Source: Lactifluus volemus (Eukaryota; Basidiomycota; Agaricomycetes; Russulales; Russulaceae). From it: DNA of 64,000 bases. A program made the position numbers and the translations under genes. Location: NCBI GenBank assembly GCA_022376515.1, contig WTXI01000001.1:1426001-1490000 (forward strand), read 5' to 3'. The notes beneath the pieces were generated by a model. The model searched no databases. It had not been told where the DNA came from and saw only the letters and a list, made by a program, of their open reading frames with translations. Shown one piece after another: positions 55,734-64,000 of this stretch; positions within the stretch are counted from its first letter, which is position 1; each line of letters starts with the position of its first letter.

Positions 55734-58325
55734 ATGTGGACCACCACGACAAGACCGATCCTATTTTGTCGTTTCTCTCGTTTACTCACGACCCAGGCCT
55801 CACCGTTGACGTTGCGTCCTTATCAGGAAAATTGTCTCAAGGCGTGTCTAGATGCGCACAACTCGGGGGCAACACGGATCGGAGTGTCTCTACCAACCGG
55901 AGCAGGCAAGACAGCGGTTTTCATTTCACTTCTTTCCTGGTTGGAACCGAGGAAGAGTAGGCCAGATGCAAAAAGGTCGTTAGTTATCGTTAACAGCATA
56001 GAACTGGCGAGGCAAGCTGCAGCGCAGGCAAAGTTCCAGCGGCCAGACTGGACAGTAGAGATAGAGCAGGGTGGCAAGCACAGGGCATCAGGCAACGCTG
56101 ATCTGTGAGTCAGCTCGATACTTCTGACTATCTGATCGTTCAACGTCTACAAAGAACCGTCGCAACGTATCAAACTCTGCTCGAGCCTGGACGCCTGCCC
56201 AAATTTCCTCCGCAGCATTTGAAGGCCGTTGTAGTTGACGAGGCCCACCACGCTGCGGCTCCGTCGTATGTCTGCATACGTTGTCTGCAATGGACTGAAA
56301 CGTACTTTCGCGGCTTAGATACCGCCGAATACTGTCTTTCTTTCATCCAGAAATTCGGTGCCCAGAGAATTATACCCACACTCAGTCCTCTGGAGATGCT
56401 GTTCCAATCTTTGGATTTTCTGCAACGTTCAGCAGACACGACGGACTCGCACTTGGCTCGGTTTTTGAAAGAATTGTATATCATAGGGACTTTCTGGACA
56501 TGATCAAAGAGCAGTGGTGCGCCGGGATGTCTTCACGACGTTGATGTGTATTAAACTTTGTCTCGCATAGGCTCTGCAACGTTCGTTTCACAACAGTGAA
56601 AGCCAACATCGACATGAAGGGCGTAACTATCAACAGCCACAGTGGTGACTTCAGCCCGACTAGCCTTGCACATGTCATCAACACGGAGACCCTCAATAAG
56701 CTCGTTGTTCAAACGTGGCTCGACAGAGCAGGTGAGTCGATACAATCATCGCCGCTTGCTATGCTAAACGTTAGAGGGACCCTGTACAGCTAGGGATCGC
56801 AAATCAACTGTCGTATTCGCTGTCACCGTTGCCCACGTTCGGGCGTTGACAGAAACATTCCGGTCAGCGGGTATCGATGCTCGGTACTTATACGCGCGAA
56901 CGCCCATCGTTGAGCGCAATGCGCTAATCGAGGATTTCAAAGCGGGACGTTTTCCCGTCCTTCTGAATTGCGGTACATTGAGCAGGCCCTACATACTTTC
57001 GGAGTACCTCTCACGTTTTCTTGCAATCGTACAGCATTATTAACAGAGGGTACCGACATTCCCAACATCGACTGCGTGGTCGTGGCACGACCCACGAGGT
57101 CCCGGAACGTTTTTCTTCAGATGGTTAATTTCCGATGTGTTGGATTTCCACTGTCTTCTGAGAATACTCACAGATCGGACGCGGAGTGAGGCTGTCCCCT
57201 GGCACGGGGAAGAAAGACTGCCACGTTATTGACTTTGTTGATTCCATGAGCCGTGTCATCGGCATTGTTAGTGCGCCGACCCTGTTTGGATTGGACCCGA
57301 CAACTGTGGTTGATGGTGCAATCCATTTGATTCGTTGACTTGATCGTAAAAGGTACTGATACTTTGGTTTAGGTGAAAGTATCCAGGAGCTAGAAATGCG
57401 CGCAGATTCCGCCGATGGGGAGTCGAGCGTAAATGACCCATATCCCACTGGGGACAATCGCCTCAACCTACCAGACCCAAAGACTGTCACCTACATTGAT
57501 TACGACAACCCCTTTGTTCTGGCTGACCAGAATGCTGGAAAATTGTCTCACATAATGCAGCTTAGTCCGAATGCCTGGGTTGACTGTGGTGAGGACATAT
57601 ACGTTCTTGAATGCTTCGGTAAAGGCCATGTTCGAATCGAACCCGTATCAGGAGGTGAGCACGATTTGCGGCGATGTCAGGCCACATCTCCACGCGACTT
57701 ACCCTTCCGAGATTCTGGCAGCCACTTTCGCGCACACTACTCCCCGACAATTCACTCCAAGACTGCCTCCGCTTTGAACGTATCCAGATTTCAGAAAAAT
57801 AGGAAGGTCCTTGATGCGAGCAGCCTCGCCGATGCCGTGCGAGGTTGTGATACCTATGCTGCTGAAAAGGTGCTGAGGGGGCCATTATCACACGCGTTGG
57901 TAGCTTTTCTCTCGTGTGGTCAAACACCTCTACTTAACATCGACCAAGATTACGGCGCAGAGCGAAGTGGCGGCAAGGGCCGGCATCTCCGGCTCAAAAA
58001 TTGGTCGTGGCAAAGAGGTGGGGATACGTTCACAAGTCTGTGAAAGTTCTCCAGGAGGCGGGAGATGGAACAGAGTTCCCAGAGAAATTGAGAAACCTAA
58101 CCAAAGGCGATGCTGCATACATCATCACGCGGCTAAAACACGGGTCACAGGTGAGTGGATTCCGAATCTCGGCTAAAATTTTAGAGGCATGTCTATTTCC
58201 AATAGCGTCGGTATGTCAAGAAACTCGCGGCTCATCGGAAGCTTGAGGCGATTCATGCGAAGGAGAAACAGCGCCGGGCCAGAGAGCACGTTTGCGTTGG
58301 CCCGTTGGCTCCAGAAAAAGGGTGA
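55734..58325 (+). CDS. IRC3: Mitochondrial DEAD/DEAH-type helicase Irc3
   Basis: The N-terminus [20 protein letters not shown] is basic and acid-free, as in a mitochondrial presequence. Superfamily 2 motifs follow: [16 protein letters not shown] (Q-like), [15 protein letters not shown] (I), [15 protein letters not shown] (II, DEAH), [20 protein letters not shown] (III, SAT), [40 protein letters not shown] (V) and [20 protein letters not shown] (VI). The C-terminal part ([58 protein letters not shown]) matches Irc3. Many introns. One frame break lies near 57900 at an intron edge and the segment 57650-57780 is poorly resolved. In yeast Irc3 maintains mitochondrial DNA. Confidence 0.87.
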
Positions 58326-58453
58326 CGGGATATGTCCATAAATGATTTGTCAAGGTCGCGACAATCTTAGCAGCCATCGCACGATCGCGGCGATGACTCG
58401 TGGTGGGCATGGAGATCGCTGCGCTTATATTATTACTATCCATGGTTCATGTA

Positions 58454-61410
58454 TTATATAGAAAGTGAGGGAGACACTGCTAATGGGCTCTGCAGAGTTT
58501 TGACCGCCGCGGATTGTGCCAACTCGATGACACCATCCAGTAACTCTCTGTTATTAAATGCGGTCGGGTTTTGCATCAGGGCTGCGAGGATGACTCCCAC
58601 TAAGCTATCTCCTGCACCTGTGACGCTAACAATAGACTGAGGGTCTAATGCATGGGCCGGATAATGCTTTAAAACAACAATTTCGGATCTGCCATGGGCG
58701 ACAATCTGCCGTTGCTGGGCATCGCTCCGCTCTTCCGTCCATCGGGTCGGTTTGTCAGCGGGCAGGCGCATCGTGACCAACACGCCGAGGTCTCCGCATT
58801 TGATTACAAGGTGTTGAAAGAATGGGAGAAGGTTTATGGCCATTTGCGCAACGCCCTTGTCGACCAAGAAGGACAACGTCTTGCCGTTTGACCCGACGTT
58901 TTGACGCGCCAATCGTTCCAGTGACGAGCGAAATTCGGCTCCGATCGAGAAATTGTCGATGGTTTGCCACCAGTAGTCGTACCCTGTTAACTCCCACGGA
59001 GCCGCACTAGCACACCTGTAGAGTTCCGCTAGTTCAAGGAGGTTCGGGGAGGCAAACTTGATCGGGGAACTTTGAAATTTTTTGGATGACTGCAAGGCCG
59101 AGGAGATGGCGGGCAGAATGGACGTGGACTTGACCACAGAAGTAGGCTCACTGCTGTGCATCAAAGAGGGAACATCGCGACTTCAAGTCATCATTCAGAC
59201 TTACAAAAATGCTATCAGAAAATAGATTCAGTATCTGTGAATCGTAGAAGGGTAAGAGGGACTCACTCGTGATATTCTTGGCATTGCAGTGCTGAATCAC
59301 CGCCCTGAGTACATCGGATGAAAGGTTGGCGTCCATTGCGACAATAGCTGGATCATGCTTGGTGATATGGGAGACGACCTGTGCTTAGCTATTAGCTCTT
59401 TCGCTTCTGGGTGTCATCAATAACGGTGATACCTTCTCGGGTTCAATCGACTGATTAGATCCATATCTGCAACGCCCCCGACGAGGTTTCCTGAACTGTC
59501 AAGGACCATGCTACACACGGCGGATCGCTGATGACTAGTCATGAACCCGTCCGTTCGCATCCCTATCCTTCGCATCTCTTCCAAAAGTAAACGACCCAAA
59601 GAGTCATCGCCCAGAGCAGAAACGAGAACCGTCGCTGAAGGCCGTGCCCCGAATTTTGACGTCGAGATTCGGTATGCGGCTTCGGCAACATTTCGGCCGA
59701 CACCGCCCAGGTGAAGAGCAACCGTTCCGGGGGTCGTCGAGTGTCGACCACGGGAACCATCCGTGTCTAACGTTGCACTCGCTTGTGAAATGACATCAAC
59801 AGCGGCAGAACCTACGACCAGAAGTTTATCTGCGGTGTCATTGTACTCAACCCCGACCCCGGTTGGGGCGCCTCCCTAAACAAGTGACGAGCTCGTTTCA
59901 CATTGAGCGCAGCGCGCAATACATTATGGTCTCACAGCTGTTACATGCTCTAGCTTATGTTGCCCGATCAGTTTAGCGTAGGCAACTGCTATCTGAGCCC
60001 CTTTTATTGCCGTGTTCTCGATCAATGCGACATCTGTTCATATGCAACAATAGTTGAGACAGAAGCGACACGCGGAAGAGCACTCACTACTCGCGAGGGA
60101 TTTTCCCGAAGTCAATTCTCTCACTCTTTCGAGTAGCCAAGGTGTGAGCTCTTTTCCTCGCTTGTCCATACCATTCGCTTGAGACTCATGAACAGCTTGC
60201 TCAACTGCTTCCTGCAGCTGTTTCCCGACAGTGGCGTAGGATTCTGGGATCGGAACGCCGAATAACACACCATTTGTCATCTCTAGCCCCCACTGGGTGA
60301 CTTGCATGACCACAATCTTCAGAAAAGGGCGACGGGAGATCGTGAACGACGTACAAAGAATGTTGGCTGCAGAAGCTGGATCATTTACTCGCCAGGGGCT
60401 CTGGATCGCAAGGAATCTGAGCGTGTTATGACATTTGTGCGGGAGACGACTAACTTTGAACCCACTGCTCGGAGAATAGAAAGCAGGGAAATCTTGACTT
60501 TCTCCGTACGTGACAACCGGAACGCCAAGAGTTTCCTGTTCAAGTTGCATAAGTAGGGGGAGAGATGACCCAGCCGAACAAACCACGAGATATTCTAAAG
60601 TTCTGAAAGGTTTTATTCGTGAGACTATCCGTTCGTTGAATGTCAATGCGAGATCAACCTTCCGATGTCCAGTATTGATTTTACTCCGGCGGACACCAAG
60701 CCCACTGGACATCTTGCGAGCTCCTGAAGGTCGGCAGAAATGTCCATAGCTTTCGAAACGTCACGAGAAGTCGAGTGGTTATCGTGTAGAATTAACGTAC
60801 AGTCCTGTCCGCCACGATGTACCCCACCCAACCTAGACGGACACCTTAGAGAAATGGCAATTACCCAAGAAGAGTAGAGTAGCTGACCCTCCTGTAGCAA
60901 ATACCTAAGCAACGCTCAAATGTTTATCAACTACGAGCGAGAATCTGTCGATACCTTGATTCCAGCAAGCGCTGCGAATATGAGGGTTGCGCTGCAGGTT
61001 GTGCCACCATCCCTCTTGAGTGCCAGTGCAGCTGCTATGTCTCTTCTAGAGAGCTTCTCTAACCCGTGGTTCGTGCGCACGCTGGCATGGGCCAAGTATT
61101 CTAACTGTGCAGGATCAAGACCGACCTTGACCCTGCCCTCAATGACGCCGATAGTTGCCGGAATAGCACCTGCAGAGCGTACGTGCCGCTCAACAGACCT
61201 CGCAGTCTCCAAGTTGACAGGATATGGCATGCCATGTGTGACGATGGTGGTTTCCAGAGCTACCAAAGGACGGTTTTCTACGAGAGCTTGTTCGACCTCA
61301 GGATGGACATCGATGGGAACCCCTCTCTCGCGCGCAGAGACTAGAGAAGATGGAAGGTTCGCAAATGTTCTTACAGAAGATGAGGATATTCGGGTGATTG
61401 AGCGTAGCAT
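58454..61410 (-). CDS. Bifunctional pseudouridine-5'-phosphate glycosidase / pseudouridine kinase
   Basis: The start MLRSITRISSSSVRTFANLP looks like a mitochondrial presequence. The PsuG (IndA) domain comes first: VPIDVHPEVEQALVENRPLV, ALETTIVTHGMPYPVNLETA, AGAIPATIGVIEGRVKVGLD, then CPVGLVSAGVKSILDIGRTL, GVPVVTYGESQDFPAFYS, EMTNGVLFGVPIPES and VALIENTAIKGAQIAVAYAK in part. A PfkB-type kinase follows: LLVVGSAAVDVISQASATLD, VALHLGGVGRNVAEAAYRI, VLVSALGDDSLGRLLLEEMR and the nucleotide motif VSVTGAGDSLVGVILAALM. Together they convert pseudouridine to uracil and ribose-5-phosphate. One 16-nt exon (RTLEYL) lies in the PsuG part. In bacteria these are two genes; the fused form is known in fungi. 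Confidence 0.9.
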
Positions 61411-61502
61411 AGTCAAAGCTACAAGTACAAGTTGAAGCGGCTATGTCTCCGTTCGGAATTTACCGGCATAACCGAGAATTACGAGTATTAAGATTGCATG
61501 AA

Positions 61503-62836
61503 CTAGTCTACTTTCCACTCCTTCGTGATGGCATCGTCTTCGCCACTCACGAGAAGCTCAATGCTCCAAATCACAAGTGTAAAGAAAATGTTCATCCACC
61601 GCCACCATACTTGCGAGGAATGATCGAGGACTACAGAGATCTCATCTTCAGAAGGCATACTTGGGCCATAGACGGGTACTTACGGAGGAGGTGTGAATAA
61701 ACAGTGACCAGGATTGATTGACGGTACGTCAAGAGGATATGTGTAAGTTTTGATGTCTGATGGAATGTTAGACAGTGTCGTCGAGGTATCTCTGTACTCA
61801 CTGGTCGACCATCCCAGCCGTCGACTCCGCCATAGTCTGCCTCCCATGAATCTGCGCCAATAGATGGGAGTACGCGAGCGGCGCCGAGTAGAATTGTCAG
61901 ACGATACACGAGTGTGACCAAGACAGGCTTTGGTAGCGTGTTAGTGACGAAATTTACAAGGGTTTGGAGGTGTGGCATTATGTTGGACAGCAAAGGTGCG
62001 CTGGGGCTGATGATGACGGTAGAGCGACAATGATATGAAATCACGACGTACTATGAAGATGCAGGGTCAGAAAATGACTGTTTACCAAAGCCGCACAGCC
62101 AGAGGTTGTAGGCAATAAACAAAGCCAGTCCAGATGATTCTATGACGTTCGTCCGTCGTAAACCGAATCCGATAAAAGTCAGAAAAAGGAACGCTGTCAA
62201 TGCGGCACCAATGAGTGTCGCAGACAAGGGTGACATGGCGGCCGCGGGATAAGCCTGTCTCAAACCTGTTAAAGCACTGTATGAGAAGGGTTGAAACAAA
62301 CTCACTGCGACAATCCACCAAGCAGATGTCACGTATGCCACTGCAGACGCAATAAGAAGGACAAACTGATACACCTCGCCTTCTCCAACAAGGTCTCGTC
62401 CGACTTGTCCCAACTTTTGAACCACAAGCAGGCTGGAGACGCTTTCAAGGATGATGAAGAGGGGACTGGAGAGGGTGAGGACGGTTCCCCACCACGACGC
62501 CAAGTTGAGAAGTAACGGATTCACAGATTGAGAGAATATATTGAAACAGACGAGGAGAAGAAAGGGTTGTATGGGAAGTTGCATGGCCGGCAGCATCGGG
62601 GAACCCCAGAGCAGCTGCAGAGTCCCATGAACGAGTGATTGAAGGAAGATGAGGAGAGAAAGGAGAAGGAAAGCAGATTTTGACAAAGTGGATAGCGTCA
62701 ATGGAAGGAACAAGAGAACCTGTAAGAAATTAGACAACCTTGGTCCCAGATAGTCAGGACGGGATCCACCATTAGCAAAGAAACAGACTTACGTTGCGGT
62801 GCTAGAAAGTGCACGCCATAGGAACGAGGAACTCAT
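61503..62836 (-). CDS. ICE2: Integral ER membrane protein of the Ice2 family
   Basis: Exon 1 encodes MSSSFLWRALSSTAT; exon 2 gives a chain of hydrophobic helices (LLFLPLTLSTLSKSAFLLLS, LPIQPFLLLVCFNIFSQSVN, LASWWGTVLTLSSPLFIILE) followed by SSLLVVQKLGQVGRDLVGEG, the Ice2 signature region. Later exons add FLFLTFIGFGLRRTNVIESS, LALFIAYNLWLCGF, VLVTLVYRLTILLGAARVLP and the last exon QVWWRWMNIFFTLVIWSIEL. About ten membrane spans are predicted. Ice2 acts in cortical ER inheritance and lipid homeostasis. The junction of exons 1 and 2 is off by one base (about 62792), probably a lost G at the donor. The gene runs co-directionally into the pseudouridine gene 93 bp downstream. Confidence 0.85.
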
Positions 62837-63126
62837 GGAGGTGATTGAAAAAGATGGGTCGTGTGCTCGACTCGACTCGACTCGTTCCAGTCGAGTACGC
62901 GAGCGACGTTCACACAGCTGACCGAGACACGCGAGGAGTGCCACCAAATTAAGGATCCCATTTTCAAGCGTGGACATGGTGAACAATTTCTCTACAATGA
63001 GAGACTAGTATTGCTACAAGCACTTTACCATCTCGCAACAGTGTGCTAGTACATATTGAAAAAGTACAGCTCCCCCAATTGATAACCTATAGTACGAGAA
63101 TGAACGCCAAAAGGTCATAGACGCCT
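62837..63126. other. Intergenic, short GACTC repeat
   Basis: This 290-bp interval lies upstream of ICE2 and after the DUG3 stop. It contains a small GACTCGACTCGACTCG run near 62871. No gene was recognised. Confidence 0.4.
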
Positions 63127-64000
63127 TTAAGCTTGTTGCAGCTGCTTTGGGTGCGAGTAGTATCCTTTGGCGACGGCCAAGTCAATATCACGAGATTGGG
63201 CAGTCGGATCTGACGGTGACACGTAGAACTTGTCGATAATCGGGATTACAACACGTTCATTTTCCCAGTCACGACGATCATGTGATTCGTTTTGATCTCC
63301 ATCCAGTCCGCTAAGCACAAGGAAGTAAGCAAACAGCGTTGTATCAACCCCAATTCATCATATACCTTTTTCGAAGGTAAGGGGCTCGCTTGCATCTGAA
63401 AACAATTCCGTCAGGTGGTGCTCGATAATTTCAGGATCAGGAACTAACCATGATGATGTTCTCGCGTTTATCTGCCTTGGACATCTTGTAACGTCCGCCT
63501 TCCTCACATTCACTAAAAGTCGTCCCTGAAGAAAACCACTGGAAGTCGGCATGAGATCAATAATTTAGGAAGGAAGGAAGGGACACAAACTAATGAAGCC
63601 GCTGCATCGTTCCGTGAGGAGACATATCGAGTCGCAACGACGCTGACACCATCCGTGACACAAAAATTCATCAAGCTTGGCTGTGGTGTTGTGGCGAGAT
63701 TAAAAATAAAAAGTTATTCGACCTTTTGCGCACATACCTCGCTCACCCCTGCCTCTTCCCCATATTGGTTAAGGGATGCGATAGTCTCGAGCACCGCCCG
63801 TTGAAGCTCGACGTGCGTGAAGGACTGAGCATTGGGATTTCGTAGCTGTGGTGCAACTCGCATGAGCGTATAAACCCAACGCCGTGAGGAGTACCTTGGA
63901 CAAGAACAAGGCAAACGACCACTCAGAATCTGTGTTCCCATTCACAACATGGAAAATCTCATCAGGTAGTTGTTGTTGCAATCGCCTCTTGAATTTAGAG
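63127..64000 (-). CDS. DUG3: Class II glutamine amidotransferase Dug3, C-terminal part (5' end beyond window)
   Basis: The gene enters from the right edge. Motifs in order: QLPDEIFHVVNGNTDSEW, NPNAQSFTHVELQRAVLETI, ASLNQYGEEAGVSE, FVTDGVSVVATRYVSSRNDA, GTTFSECEEGGRYKMSKADK and RENIIM, then SPLTFEKG. These match Dug3, the N-terminal-nucleophile amidotransferase subunit of the Dug2-Dug3 complex that cleaves the gamma-glutamyl bond of glutathione in the cytosol. The catalytic N-terminal Cys is outside the window. The last exon (DWENERVVIPIIDKFYVSPS) ends with HPKQLQQA. Short exons and 50-nt introns are present; exact joints near 63560-63720 were not resolved. Confidence 0.85.

Overview
The window is nuclear DNA of a filamentous basidiomycete fungus, most likely an Agaricomycete. 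The evidence is: very dense genes on both strands; almost every gene cut by several spliceosomal introns of about 45-65 nt with short donors (GTGCGT, GTACGT, GTAAGT) and CTAAC/CTGAC-like branch points; typical fungal families (GPI-type chitin deacetylase, ERMES subunit MMM1, DUG3, ICE2, Rap1, SWI1, arrestin-related adaptor); and a Kex2-type secreted repeat precursor. About 33 protein-coding loci were recognised. No tRNA, rRNA, CRISPR array or intact transposon was seen.

Layout. 0-6 kb: end of a methyltransferase, a homeobox factor, a chitin deacetylase, then a head-to-head pair of cytosolic ribosomal protein genes (RPL21/RPS9). 6-21 kb: a large CNH-like plus GYF-domain protein, a medium-chain acyl-CoA ligase, a Rab5 GTPase, an arrestin-like adaptor, the ARID subunit SWI1 and a DUF1764 protein. 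21-34.5 kb: D-2-hydroxyglutarate dehydrogenase, telomere protein RAP1, CDK11-like kinase, MMM1, a glutamine-synthetase-like enzyme, RPB8, RAD51, mitochondrial uL4 and RPS16. 35-43 kb: a kinase-like protein with degenerate catalytic motifs, a second BRCT/Myb-type (Rap1-like) protein, a complex I subunit of the Tim17 fold and a WD40 (EED-like) protein. 43-47.9 kb is the only accessory-looking stretch: a tandem-repeat secreted precursor with Lys-Arg sites, a diverged paralogue, a third truncated copy, a duplicated fragment of the WD40 gene end and C-rich low-complexity DNA. 48-64 kb: ESF1, NUDC, a SIZ/PIAS SUMO ligase, the ADP/ATP carrier, helicase IRC3, a bifunctional pseudouridine kinase/glycosidase, ICE2 and the C-terminal part of DUG3.

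The most interesting find is the 43-48 kb cluster. The main gene encodes a signal peptide, a short propeptide ending in KR and six almost identical 22-residue units each closed by Lys-Arg. This is the layout of Kex2-processed repeat proteins, which yield secreted peptides (pheromone-like, repellent-like, or dikaritin-type RiPP precursors). The reading frame is hidden because the start codon lies in a short first exon.

A second window-wide pattern matters for anyone using this annotation. At least 15 conserved genes show isolated single-base deletions, mostly at short homopolymers, that break an otherwise perfect family match. They are never insertions and they hit essential genes (RAD51, RAB5, MMM1), so sequencing or assembly error is more likely than pseudogenisation. 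Spans below ignore these breaks; each is noted in its entry.
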